In this document: positions 52,365-60,710 of the stretch, piece after piece
Numbering within the stretch: the stretch's first letter is position 1
Layout: every line of letters starts with the position of its first letter
Source of the DNA: JBEBGV01 sp040081265
GTDB lineage: Bacteria; Acidobacteriota; Vicinamibacteria; Vicinamibacterales; UBA2999
Assembly (NCBI GenBank): GCA_040081265.1
Contig: JBEBGV010000006.1
Coordinates: 48,988 to 112,987, forward strand
Direction: 5' to 3'
DNA length: 64,000 bases
Made by a program: the position numbers and the translations under genes
Notes under the pieces: generated by a model
Databases searched by the model: none
Told to the model about the DNA's origin: nothing
What the model saw: only the letters and a program-made list of their open reading frames with translations

Positions 52365-52946
52365 GTGAGTCCAGTGTGGTGCCTGATCACGGATCGACGC
52401 CGCTGGGGAACCGGCTGGCGCACCGCTGTCCCGGCGCGGGTGCATGAAGCAGCCAGGGCCGGTGTCCACTTGATTCAGGTTCGGGAACCGGACCTCGAGG
52501 GTGGGGCGCTGCACGATCTCGTGACGGCGTGTGTTGAGGCGGTTCGAGGAACCCGAAGCCGGGTTCTGGTCAACGACCGGCTCGACGTGGCGCTGACGGC
52601 CGACGCCCATGGTGTCCACCTGCGCGGTGACTCGATGCCTGCTTCACGCGTGCGTGCACTGGTCCACCGCCCCTTCCTGATCGGAAGATCGATTCACTCG
52701 CTGGCCGAGGCGCAGGAGGCGGAATCATCGAGTCTTGACTACTTGATCCTCGGCACGGTCTTCCCATCGGCCTCCAAGCCCGAACGGGAGCCGCTGGGTC
52801 TGGCGGGGCTGCGGGCGATTGTCTCCGCGACGGGCCTGCCGGTGCTCGCGGTCGGCGGCGTGACGGACGCGAATGTGCAGCAGGTGCTCGATACGGGCGC
52901 GGCGGGTGCGGCCGCGATCGGGCTCTTTGCCGGCGGTAGGGAGTAA
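52365..52946 (+). CDS. thiE: Thiamine phosphate synthase-like (ThiE/TenI)
   Basis: 193 residues from GTG 52365, which has GAGG (52355-52358) six bases upstream; a TTG at 52353 overlaps the previous stop but has its SD too close. The alpha/beta barrel signature is clear: CLITDR, HLIQVREPDLEGG, VLVNDRLDVALTADAHGVHL, GRSIHS, LILGTVFPSASKPEREPLGL and AVGGVTDANVQQVL. It joins the thiazole and pyrimidine of thiamine. The usual HLGxDD reads HLRGDS, so it may be TenI-like (aromatase) instead. Confidence 0.85.
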   Translation: MSPVWCLITDRRRWGTGWRTAVPARVHEAARAGVHLIQVREPDLEGGALHDLVTACVEAVRGTRSRVLVNDRLDVALTADAHGVHLRGDSMPASRVRALVHRPFLIGRSIHSLAEAQEAESSSLDYLILGTVFPSASKPEREPLGLAGLRAIVSATGLPVLAVGGVTDANVQQVLDTGAAGAAAIGLFAGGRE

Positions 52947-52947
52947 C

Positions 52948-53364
52948 ATGGGACCGCCGGTGCCTACCCCCGAGCGTTCTGACGCTGATTTCGGCGGGCG
53001 CATGCGGCGCGCGCGCGAGGCGCGCGGCGTGTCGCTGCGTCAGATAGCCGAGACCACCAAGCTCTCGATGGCTGCGCTTGAGGCGCTCGAGCGCAACGAC
53101 ATCTCACGCCTGCCGGGCGGTATCTTCTCGCGCGCCTTCGTACGATCCTACGCCTCCGAGATCGGCATGGATCCGGAGGCGACAGTCCGTGAGTTCCTGA
53201 CCCACTTTCCCCATGACTCCATCACCGCCGGGAGCCCGCACGTCCGCGTCGTGCTCGACGGTTCCGGGACTGATGTGCGGCGTCGGGCAGGCGTGATTGC
53301 CATGGCCTGCGTGCTGGTCCTGCTCCTGGCGTCGGTTGTCATCTACTTCCTTCCGGGCCGCTGA
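52948..53364 (+). CDS. RodZ-like HTH protein with membrane helix
   Basis: 138 residues, ATG 52948 after AGGGAG. An HTH_25 domain (FGGRMRRAREARGVSLRQIAETTKLS... RLPGGIFSRAFVRSYA) covers about 15-80, as in the cytoplasmic part of RodZ, which links MreB to cell shape. One membrane helix lies at the C-terminus (about 116-136, GVIAMACVLVLLLASVVIYFL). The periplasmic RodZ domain is absent, so it is a short form. It starts one base after the thiE stop. Confidence 0.82.
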   Translation: MGPPVPTPERSDADFGGRMRRAREARGVSLRQIAETTKLSMAALEALERNDISRLPGGIFSRAFVRSYASEIGMDPEATVREFLTHFPHDSITAGSPHVRVVLDGSGTDVRRRAGVIAMACVLVLLLASVVIYFLPGR

Positions 53365-53376
53365 CCTCGATCTCGC

Positions 53377-54183
53377 ATGGATTCCTCGTTTCGTGTGCCG
53401 TGGGTGGAGATGTTCCGCCGTGGTGGTGTTGAGGCCGACGTTCGGCTCGAGGCCGCCAGGGGCCTCCTCGCGCCTCGCCCTTCCGAACAGCTGGCGCTGC
53501 TCGTTCTGCTGACCGGTGACGACGACCCCACGATCTCGGCGGCGGCGGAAGCCACCCTGGGCCAGATTCCGGCGGCACGCCTCCAGGCCCTGATCGCGAG
53601 GGCAGACACGCCATCAGAGATCAGGACCTTCTTCGAGTCCCGCGGCATCGTTGCCGCGCCGTCTGACAGCGAGGACGAGACGCCGCTCATCGATGTCGGC
53701 CCTGAGCCGCCACGTATTCTGGATGACGACACCCTCGGGCCGGCCACCGACGAGCCTCAAGTGGTGGAAGGGGCTCCAGGCGCGCTGCAGAAGATCGCGC
53801 AGATGACGATCCCGCAACGGCTCTCTCTGGCGATGAAGGGGACGCGAGAGGAACGCGCGATTCTGATTCGGGACGCCAATAAGATCGTGTCCCTGGCGGT
53901 CCTGGCCAGTCCCAAGCTCACCGAGACCGAGGTCGAATCGATTGCGCGGATGACCAGCGTGATGGAGGACGTCCTTCGCACCATCGCGAACACGCGGGCC
54001 TGGATGAAGAGTTACGCGATCTGTGCCGCGCTCGTGAAGAATCCGAAGACGCCGCCCGCCATCTCGCTGAACCTGATGCCGCGCCTGACCGACAGGGACC
54101 TGCGCAACCTCTCGACCGACCGGAATGTGCCCGAGGTGGTGCGCATGACCGCCAGGCGCAGGACGGCACGGCTGAAGTCCTAG
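53377..54183 (+). CDS. Hypothetical protein, 268 aa, helical repeats
   Basis: I recognise no named family. The first 80 residues look like HEAT-type helices (EADVRLEAARGLLAPRPSEQLALLVLL, then DPTISAAAEATLGQIP). An acidic linker (about 85-125, SEDETPLIDVGPEPPRILDDD) follows. The second half has IPQRLSLAMKGTREERAILIRDANKIVSLAVLASPKLTETEVESIARM and ends with a segment (NPKTPPAISLNLMPRLTDRDLRNLSTDRNVPEVVRMTARR) that resembles repeats in DUF2336-like proteins. It is likely cytoplasmic. It meets the next gene tail to tail with stops sharing CTAG. Confidence 0.6.
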   Translation: MDSSFRVPWVEMFRRGGVEADVRLEAARGLLAPRPSEQLALLVLLTGDDDPTISAAAEATLGQIPAARLQALIARADTPSEIRTFFESRGIVAAPSDSEDETPLIDVGPEPPRILDDDTLGPATDEPQVVEGAPGALQKIAQMTIPQRLSLAMKGTREERAILIRDANKIVSLAVLASPKLTETEVESIARMTSVMEDVLRTIANTRAWMKSYAICAALVKNPKTPPAISLNLMPRLTDRDLRNLSTDRNVPEVVRMTARRRTARLKS

Positions 54184-54479
54184 GTGCGGTTCCGGGGTGT
54201 GCCCGGACTCTTCTTCGGCCGCTTCGCCGGTCCAGGCGTTGGCGCGGCCCACTCCGATCGCATCTGCGACAGCCCGTCCATGTAGACGGCGGCTTTTTCT
54301 CGCTCATCTTCTGTTTCGAGTGACTTCAACAGCTCGATGGCGTGGGTGAGGTCGTTCTCGATGGTCTTGCGCGTGGTCTTGAAATAGATGCGGCGGATAT
54401 CCGCCAGCGCCTGTGCGGCATCCGCGGGTCCCTTCTTCAGCGACTTCAACGCGACGAACCCGAGTGGCTTCTCGCTCAC
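54180..54479 (-). CDS. Hypothetical protein, 99 aa, downstream of PolX
   Basis: GTG start overlapping the polX stop by four bases, so it is the third gene of the GHMP kinase-polX operon. The first 75 residues are helical (LKSLKKGPADAAQALADIRRIYFKTTRKTIENDLTHAIELLKSLETEDEREKAAVYMDGL). The tail is Pro/Lys-rich (PGPAKRPKKSPGTPRNR). It is basic overall and could bind nucleic acid, but this is a guess. No family is recognised. Confidence 0.62.
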   Translation of the reverse strand: MSEKPLGFVALKSLKKGPADAAQALADIRRIYFKTTRKTIENDLTHAIELLKSLETEDEREKAAVYMDGLSQMRSEWAAPTPGPAKRPKKSPGTPRNRT

Positions 54480-56206
54480 GTGCGGTCCTTCCGATGACGG
54501 CGAAGCTCGGAGCGCAGCTCAGCGAGCGTACGGGTGTTGAGGACGGCGGCGGGCTCGAGCCACGCGCGACGCGCCATGCGGAGACCCCACTGCAGGTTGC
54601 TGCCCAGTTCGGTCACTGAATGGGCGTCGGTTGAGACCACCAGGGTTGCGCCTCGCTCGCGTGCCGCCTTCGCGAGCACGTCGTTCAAGTCGAGCCTGTG
54701 CACCTGGCAGTTGATTTCGAGGGCGACATGGTGCGTCACGGCAGCCGCTGCGATCGTCTCGAAGTGGAACTGCAGCGGGTCCCGCTTGAGGAGCATGCGC
54801 CCGGTGGGATGACCGAGGATGTCGACATACGGTGACTCGATGGCCCTGAGGACCCGGTCTGTCAGCCTCGCCTCGTCCTGGCTGAACCGTGAGTGAATCG
54901 ACGCTACGACGACGTCGAGTTGCGCCAGGCAATCGTCAGCGAGGTCAAGAGACCCGTCCTCGAGGATGTCACATTCGATGCCCGCGAGCAGCGTCAGGCC
55001 CTCGAATCGTCCGTTGAGGCTGCGGACCTGCCGCGCGTGCTCGAGGGCCCGGTGCTCGTCGAGGCCGTTGGCCATCGCCAGCGCTTTGCTGTGGTCGGTG
55101 ATCGCGATGTATTCGTAGCCGCGCGCATGTGCCGCCGCGGCCATGTTCTCGAGGGTGTCTCGACCGTCGGTCGCCGTGGTGTGCATGTGAAGGTCGCCAC
55201 GGATGTCAGCGGCCTCGATCAGTCTCGGCAGACGTCGGCTGGCGGAGGCCTCGAACTCGCCGCGGTCCTCGCGGAGCTCAGGTGGCACCCAGGCGAGCCC
55301 GAGCGCTTCGTAGATGCCCTCCTCGTCCGCGCCTGCCACGGCCTGGGCGTCGGACTTGCGGAACAGGCCGTACTCGTTGAGCGTGAAGCCCATGCGAACC
55401 GCCCGTTCACGAAGGGTCACATTGTGTGCTTTCGAGCCGGTGAAGTACTGCATCGCGGCACCGCGGCTGTCGCTCGGAACCAGACGCAGATCAGCCTGGT
55501 AGCCCCCGCGCAGGCGCACGCTCGACTTGGTCTCTCCGTGCCCGAGGACGCGCTCGACCTTGGGATGGGCGATGAAGATGTCCATCAGTCGCTCGTGTCC
55601 TCCCACGGCGAGGATGTCGAGGTCGCCGCAGGTCTCAGAGCCGCGGCGCAGGCTGCCGACCGGTATCAGGTCGATGTCGCCGCATTCGGAGCGGAGGTAC
55701 GTCACCAGTTCGTCGGCGAGGGCGGCTGTCTCGGAGAGCAGGTGGCGGCCCGCGTCTTTCGCCCGCTCCTCGATCGCTTTCAGGATGAGCGCTTCTTTTC
55801 TGGGGCCCATGCCCTTCAGGCCTCGGAGGCGCCCCGTCCTGGCCGCCTCCGCAAGCTCGCCGACCGAGCGCACATTCAGCTCCGCGATGAAGAGCGCGAC
55901 CGTTTTTGGTCCCACACCCTGAAGCTTCAGCAGGTCGAGCACCGTCACTGGAAACTCGGCGAGCAGTTCCTGGTGGTAGGCGCAGGCGCCGGTCTCGGCG
56001 ATTTCCCGAATCCTGGCTGCCAGGTCCTTGCCGATGCCCGGAATGGCCCTCAGCCGCTGCTCGTCCATCCGGTCAACGGGATCCGGCCAGGTGCTGAGCG
56101 TGTCGGCGGCGGTGCGATACGCTCGGATCTTGAAGGCAGTCTCGCCTTTGACCTCGAGCAGATCGGCCACCTGACCGAACAGGTCGCTGATGCTTCGGTT
56201 ATCCAC
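54476..56206 (-). CDS. polX: Bacterial X-family DNA polymerase with PHP nuclease domain (PolX)
   Basis: 576 residues, GTG start. N-terminal helix-hairpin-helix units (IPGIGKDLAARIREIA, LQGVGPKTVALF, LKGMGPRKEALI) bind DNA. The pol core has GSLRRGSETCGDLDILAVGG with metal-binding Asp. The C-terminal PHP domain (DLHMHTTATDGRDTLENM, ITDHSKAL, ASIHSRF, ILGHPTGR, STDAHS) has the His/Asp set for 3'-5' exonuclease and AP-site work. It functions in gap filling in base-excision or end-joining repair. It overlaps the GHMP gene by eight bases. Confidence 0.96.
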   Translation of the reverse strand: MDNRSISDLFGQVADLLEVKGETAFKIRAYRTAADTLSTWPDPVDRMDEQRLRAIPGIGKDLAARIREIAETGACAYHQELLAEFPVTVLDLLKLQGVGPKTVALFIAELNVRSVGELAEAARTGRLRGLKGMGPRKEALILKAIEERAKDAGRHLLSETAALADELVTYLRSECGDIDLIPVGSLRRGSETCGDLDILAVGGHERLMDIFIAHPKVERVLGHGETKSSVRLRGGYQADLRLVPSDSRGAAMQYFTGSKAHNVTLRERAVRMGFTLNEYGLFRKSDAQAVAGADEEGIYEALGLAWVPPELREDRGEFEASASRRLPRLIEAADIRGDLHMHTTATDGRDTLENMAAAAHARGYEYIAITDHSKALAMANGLDEHRALEHARQVRSLNGRFEGLTLLAGIECDILEDGSLDLADDCLAQLDVVVASIHSRFSQDEARLTDRVLRAIESPYVDILGHPTGRMLLKRDPLQFHFETIAAAAVTHHVALEINCQVHRLDLNDVLAKAARERGATLVVSTDAHSVTELGSNLQWGLRMARRAWLEPAAVLNTRTLAELRSELRRHRKDRT

Positions 56207-57188
56207 GCGTCAGGCCGTCCCGTTCGAAGTGGTAGTCGAGCACGCGAGCGCCACCCTCGGTGAGCGCGGTCCGAATGGCCGTATTCCGATCTGGGGGGCC
56301 GTAACAGAAGAGACAGCCGCCTCCCCCGGCCCCGCAGACCTTGGCCGCGGTCGCCCCTGCGGCTCGCGCCCGCGCGATCAGTGCGTCGATCGCCGGGGTC
56401 GTGACACCTGGTGCAAGTCGCTGGCGGTTTGCCCACTCTTCGTCGATCGCGCGGCCGACCTTCTCCCAGTCGCCGGCCGACAGGGCTTCGCGCATCACGG
56501 CGGCGGTGTCGCGGATACGCTCGAAGCAATCGAAGACGAAGCGGTCGCCGTCGATGTGCTTCTTGGTGATCTCCCAGTTATTGGTCCCCGAGTTCCTGGG
56601 CTCGCCGGTGTAGCAGAGGACGATCCGCTGCTCGAGTTCGGGCAGGTCGACCGGCAGTGGCACCCTGCGAATGCCGTCCACGTCGAGTTCGAGGGCGGCG
56701 ATCCCACCGTAAAGGGCAGGGCGATAGTCCTGCAGTCCGGTCGGGACGTTGATGGTCTGTGCCTCCACGTTCATGGCGATCTGGAGGAGGGCTTCCGGTT
56801 CGTAGTGGGTCCGCCGCCACTCGGCAAAGGCGGCGCACACAGCCACGTTGAGGGCCGACGATCCGGCGATGCCGGCGCCTGCCGGTGACTCGGAGGTCGT
56901 CGTCAGCGTGACGCCTCTGGCCTCGAAGAAGTGGGCGATGAGCGACAGCAGGCGCAATTCCTTCGTCGTTCGAAGCACGCGCCAGTCGTCAACCTCGACC
57001 ACGCCTCCGGTGTCCTCAGACCGGATGACGACGCGGTCGTCGTCCCGTGTTTCGAGGCGCGCCCGGGCACGGATGCTGATGGCGGCGTTGAGCGTCTGCG
57101 CTCCGGGGTGGAACAGATAGAGCGGCCAGATGTCGATGGTGCCACCCGCCAGATCGATGCGGGTCGGCGCGGAGGTCACGATAGCCAC
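56199..57188 (-). CDS. GHMP-family sugar kinase of unknown substrate
   Basis: 329 residues, GTG start. SAPTRIDLAGGTIDIWPLYLFHPGAQTLNAAI (about 6-37) is the N-terminal substrate loop, PAGAGIAGSSALNVAV the ATP-binding glycine motif (GHMP motif 2) and KVCGAGGGGCLFCY motif 3. It resembles heptose-7-phosphate or fucose-type kinases (HddA group) rather than GalK or ThrB. The neighbour on the other strand is nagZ, with start codons 58 bases apart. The substrate is not shown. TATAAT lies five bases before the GTG, so the message may be leaderless. Confidence 0.85.
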   Translation of the reverse strand: MAIVTSAPTRIDLAGGTIDIWPLYLFHPGAQTLNAAISIRARARLETRDDDRVVIRSEDTGGVVEVDDWRVLRTTKELRLLSLIAHFFEARGVTLTTTSESPAGAGIAGSSALNVAVCAAFAEWRRTHYEPEALLQIAMNVEAQTINVPTGLQDYRPALYGGIAALELDVDGIRRVPLPVDLPELEQRIVLCYTGEPRNSGTNNWEITKKHIDGDRFVFDCFERIRDTAAVMREALSAGDWEKVGRAIDEEWANRQRLAPGVTTPAIDALIARARAAGATAAKVCGAGGGGCLFCYGPPDRNTAIRTALTEGGARVLDYHFERDGLTRG

Positions 57189-57193
57189 ACCAG

Positions 57194-57199
57194 ATTATA
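57194..57199 (-). promoter_or_regulatory. -10 element for leaderless GHMP kinase mRNA
   Basis: A perfect TATAAT on the minus strand lies five bases before the GTG start at 57188. A promoter using it would begin at or next to the start codon. No SD is possible in the five bases. Confidence 0.6.
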
Positions 57200-57233
57200 G
57201 AGACACTGCGGTCACTCGACGATCTCGTGAACT

Positions 57234-57239
57234 TATAAT
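57234..57239 (+). promoter_or_regulatory. -10 element for leaderless nagZ mRNA
   Basis: A perfect TATAAT followed by six bases and GTG 57246 puts +1 on the start codon. It mirrors the element on the other strand at 57194-57199; the two share a 57-base region. Confidence 0.62.
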
Positions 57240-57245
57240 GGACAG

Positions 57246-58346
57246 GTGGCGCTGCGTCGCGAGATCGGACAACTCCTCATCGGCAGCCTTCCGGGCACAA
57301 CCATCCCCCAGGAACTGAGGTCGCTGGCGCGCGAATTCCAGTTCGGGGGCGTCACGCTCTTCAAGCGGAACATCGAGGCACCAGAGCAGGTCGAGGAGTT
57401 GTCGCGGGACCTGCAGGAGCTGACGGTCGAGCAGCCGCTGTGGATCGCCGTCGATCAGGAAGGCGGACGGGTCGCCCGTCTGCGATCTCCCTTCACCGAA
57501 TGGCCGCCGATGGCGTCGCTGGGGCGCAGCGGGGACCCGGCGCTGGCCACCAGGTTCGCGGCCGCCATGGCCACTGAAATGCGCGCCGTTGGCATCACGC
57601 TGGACTATGCGCCCGTACTGGACATCCACACGAATCCGAAAAATCCAGTGATCGGAGATCGTGCACTCTCCGAGGATGCTGCGAAGGTCGCGGCGCTTGG
57701 CGCCGCCATCATCACGGGACTGCAGAGTAACGGTGTCGCGGCCTGCGGCAAGCACTTTCCCGGACACGGCGACACGTCCGTGGACTCCCATTTCGAGCTT
57801 CCGATCGTCGATCATCCACCCGATCGCATCAGGCGCGTCGAGTGTGTGCCGTTCATCGAAGCTATTCGTCAGGGAGTGGCGTTCATCATGACCGCTCACA
57901 TGCTGGTGCCGTCCATTGACGACCAGTACCCCGCAACCCTCTCACGCCGAATCGTCCACGACCTGCTGCGTGACGAACTCGACTTCGATGGCGTGATCCT
58001 CAGCGATGACCTGGAGATGAAGGCGCTCGCCAGTGATTACAGCGTGGCCGATGCCGCCGTGCGGGCCATCCAGGCCGGGTGTGACGGCGTGCTGGTCTGC
58101 CGGCACCTGTCGGGAGAGCCGCACAACGACATCAATGTCCAGGGTAGCGTCCTCGAGGCGCTCATTCACGCGGTCGAAGACGGCACGATTCCCCGGGGTC
58201 GCATCGACGACGCCCTGAAGCGGCAGCGAAGGGCGAAGGAACGGTTCCTGGCCCCCCGCCCGACAGCCGGACGTGTGCCACTGAAACAGGTGCTGGGCTG
58301 CGATGCCCATCGCCGCGTGGCCGACGAGATGGCCCGCTTTCTCTGA
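57246..58346 (+). CDS. nagZ: Beta-N-acetylhexosaminidase NagZ (GH3)
   Basis: 366 residues, GTG start. NagZ removes GlcNAc from anhydro-muropeptides in the cytoplasm during murein recycling. The KHFPGHGDT motif (169-177, with the His general acid/base) and the nucleophile Asp in ILSDDLEMKAL (254 or 255) are intact, as is WIAVDQEGGRVARL. There is no signal peptide, which fits the recycling enzyme and not a secreted glucosidase. ldcA follows after 17 bases. In Gram-negative bacteria, NagZ products can also induce beta-lactamase genes; none is seen here. Confidence 0.95.
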   Translation: MALRREIGQLLIGSLPGTTIPQELRSLAREFQFGGVTLFKRNIEAPEQVEELSRDLQELTVEQPLWIAVDQEGGRVARLRSPFTEWPPMASLGRSGDPALATRFAAAMATEMRAVGITLDYAPVLDIHTNPKNPVIGDRALSEDAAKVAALGAAIITGLQSNGVAACGKHFPGHGDTSVDSHFELPIVDHPPDRIRRVECVPFIEAIRQGVAFIMTAHMLVPSIDDQYPATLSRRIVHDLLRDELDFDGVILSDDLEMKALASDYSVADAAVRAIQAGCDGVLVCRHLSGEPHNDINVQGSVLEALIHAVEDGTIPRGRIDDALKRQRRAKERFLAPRPTAGRVPLKQVLGCDAHRRVADEMARFL

Positions 58347-58363
58347 GCCCGGACCAACCGTTG

Positions 58364-59287
58364 ATGATCCGACCACCCGCACTCCGCAAGGGTAGCCGCG
58401 TCGCACTCGTGTCGCCGGCCAGCCCGTTTGACCGCGATGAATTCGAGAAGGGATGCCAGGAGCTTCGCCGGCTGGGGTTCGAGCCGGTCTACCACGACAC
58501 CGTCTTCGACAAGGGGCCATTCTCGTCTGGCCCGCCTGAACTGCGAGCCGCTTCGTTCGTACGGGCATGGTCAGACCCGTCAGTCGATGCGCTCATGGCC
58601 GTCCGAGGAGGGTGGGGCAGCATGCAACTGCTCCCGGAACTGGCCGGGTGGGAACCACAGCATCGGCCCCGACTCTTCATCGGGTACAGCGACAACACGT
58701 CGCTCCTGAGCTGGCTGACCTGCCACTGTGGCGTCACCGCTGTGCACGGCCCGATGATCGACGGACGACTGGCGCGCGGGACCGAGGCGTATGACGAGGC
58801 TTCGTTTCTGAGCGTCGTGACCGGTGACTGCGTGGGCCGCATCCTGAGTCCGGCGGGAGTGACCGTGCTGCGGGACGGGGAGGTGGCAGGACCGCTCTTC
58901 GGCGGTACGCTCTCCCTCCTCAGTGCCTCACAGGGCACGCCCTGCGCCTTCACTCCACCGCAGGGATGCGTGCTGTTTCTCGAGGACGTCAACGAGCGCC
59001 CGTATCGTATTGAGCGCATGCTGGCCCAGTTGCAGCAGGCGGGCGTACTCGACCGCGCCGCTGCCATTGTGTTCGGCGAGATGAAAGGGTGCCGGGAAGG
59101 CGAAGAGGGCCTGACCGCCCACTTCGTGGCGGAACAGCTGGCAGCCGAGTTCGACGGACCGGTCCTCTACGGATTCCCGTCCGGACACACCGCCGGGCCG
59201 ATGTGGACACTGCCCCTTGGTGTGCGTGTCCGCGTGCGCGCGTCGAATGAGCCGGCGCTGGTCATTGAGGAATCGCCCGTTGTCTAG
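58364..59287 (+). CDS. ldcA: L,D-carboxypeptidase LdcA (peptidase S66)
   Basis: 307 residues from ATG 58364; TTG 58361 just before is possible. It cuts D-Ala from tetrapeptides released from murein so the tripeptide can be reused by Mpl. The catalytic Ser109 (GYSDNT), Glu207 (LEDVNERPYRI) and His275 (FPSGHTAGP) line up with the S66 triad. It is cytoplasmic (no signal). Its stop overlaps the TTG start of mpl. Confidence 0.93.
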   Translation: MIRPPALRKGSRVALVSPASPFDRDEFEKGCQELRRLGFEPVYHDTVFDKGPFSSGPPELRAASFVRAWSDPSVDALMAVRGGWGSMQLLPELAGWEPQHRPRLFIGYSDNTSLLSWLTCHCGVTAVHGPMIDGRLARGTEAYDEASFLSVVTGDCVGRILSPAGVTVLRDGEVAGPLFGGTLSLLSASQGTPCAFTPPQGCVLFLEDVNERPYRIERMLAQLQQAGVLDRAAAIVFGEMKGCREGEEGLTAHFVAEQLAAEFDGPVLYGFPSGHTAGPMWTLPLGVRVRVRASNEPALVIEESPVV

Positions 59288-60710
59288 TCCCGCACGCGTC
59301 TATCTGATTGGCATCTGTGGCACAGCAATGGCCACGCTGGCGGCACTGCTGAAACAACGCGGTATTGACGTGCGCGGATCGGACCAGCATGTCTATCCGC
59401 CGATGAGCGATTTCCTGGCAGCCGAAGGTATTCACGCCCACGCCGGCTTTGACCCCAGCCAGATCACCGATGACATCGACATGGTGATCGTCGGCAACGC
59501 CATCTCGCGAGGGAACGTTGAACTCGAGTCGGTTCTGGAGCGGAAGCTCCGGTACTGCTCCCTGCCCGAGGCGGTTCGGGATCACTTCCTGTGGAATTCC
59601 CGCTCGATCGTCCTGGCCGGCACGCACGGCAAGACAACGACAACGTCGCTGACCGGGTGGCTGCTGACGCATGGCAATCTCGACCCTTCGGTGCTGGTCG
59701 GCGGCATTGCGCTGAACTTCGGCGACCATGGATCGAGCTACCGCCTGGGACAGGGGCGTGACTTTGTCATCGAAGGCGACGAGTACGACAGCGCCTACTT
59801 CGATAAGACTGCCAAGTTCCTCAAGTACGTCCCTGACGTCGCCGTGATCGGCAACGTCGAGTTCGATCACGCCGATATCTACCCCGACATGGATGCCGTG
59901 CGGCTGGCGTTCAGGCGACTGGTCAATCTGGTGCCACGCAACGGTCTGCTCCTGCTCGGCGCTGACAGCCCGGAGGCGGTGGCCCTGAAGGCAAGTGCGG
60001 TGAGTCCTGTCGAGACCTTCGGACTGGCGGAGGATGCCGACTGGCACGCCAGCGACATCGACTATCACGACGGCGTCACGTCGTTCACGGTGAAGCGGAA
60101 AGGGCAGGCGTTTGGCACGTTCGAGTCGCCCCTGCTTGGGGTGCACAACGTCCGCAACGCCCTGGCGGCGATGGCGGTGGGTGCGTTTGTCGGGCTCGAC
60201 GCCGTTGACGTGGCCGACGGGCTGCGCACCTTCAAGGGCATCAAGCGCAGGCTCGAGACAGTCGGCATAGCCGATGGTGTCGTGGTCCTCGACGACTTTG
60301 CGCACCATCCCACCGCTGTGCTCGAGACCCTCTCGGCATTGAAGACCGGCTACCCCGGACGCCGGATCTGGGCCGTCTTCGAGCCGCGGTCCGCATCGTC
60401 GTGCCGGCGGGTGTTCCAGGCCGCCTTCGCGCAGGCGTTTGCCCCTGCTGCCGAGGTAATCGTTGCCGCCGTGTTCCGTTCGGCGCTGCCAGAAGCCGAA
60501 CGACTCTCTGCCGAGAAGCTGGTTGCCGATCTGGCAGGGCAGGGACAGCACGCGCGGTACCTACCGGAGGTCGATCAGATCATCGCCACGATCGTCACGG
60601 AGCACCGCCCCGGCGATGTTGTGGTGTTGATGTCGAACGGCGCTTTTGGCGGAATTCACCGCAAGCTGGTCGAAGCCCTCGGCGCGTCCGCAGTCGCTCG
60701 ACAGCGGTGA
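59280..60710 (+). CDS. mpl: UDP-MurNAc:tripeptide ligase Mpl
   Basis: 476 residues; TTG 59280 gives SSPARVYLIGICGTAMATLAALLKQRG, the family N-terminus, with GAGGAA upstream. Joins recycled L-Ala-gamma-D-Glu-mDAP to UDP-MurNAc. The P-loop AGTHGKTTTT, the IEGDEYDSAYFDK block, NVEFDHADIY and DDFAHHPTAV are typical of Mpl rather than MurC. This places murein recycling in this organism and implies meso-diaminopimelate in the wall. It overlaps pxpBC by one base. Confidence 0.96.
   Translation: MSSPARVYLIGICGTAMATLAALLKQRGIDVRGSDQHVYPPMSDFLAAEGIHAHAGFDPSQITDDIDMVIVGNAISRGNVELESVLERKLRYCSLPEAVRDHFLWNSRSIVLAGTHGKTTTTSLTGWLLTHGNLDPSVLVGGIALNFGDHGSSYRLGQGRDFVIEGDEYDSAYFDKTAKFLKYVPDVAVIGNVEFDHADIYPDMDAVRLAFRRLVNLVPRNGLLLLGADSPEAVALKASAVSPVETFGLAEDADWHASDIDYHDGVTSFTVKRKGQAFGTFESPLLGVHNVRNALAAMAVGAFVGLDAVDVADGLRTFKGIKRRLETVGIADGVVVLDDFAHHPTAVLETLSALKTGYPGRRIWAVFEPRSASSCRRVFQAAFAQAFAPAAEVIVAAVFRSALPEAERLSAEKLVADLAGQGQHARYLPEVDQIIATIVTEHRPGDVVVLMSNGAFGGIHRKLVEALGASAVARQR

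Noticed and set aside
54893..56263. 456-codon plus-strand frame opposite polX
   Set aside because: Shadow of polX; low-complexity and no motif.
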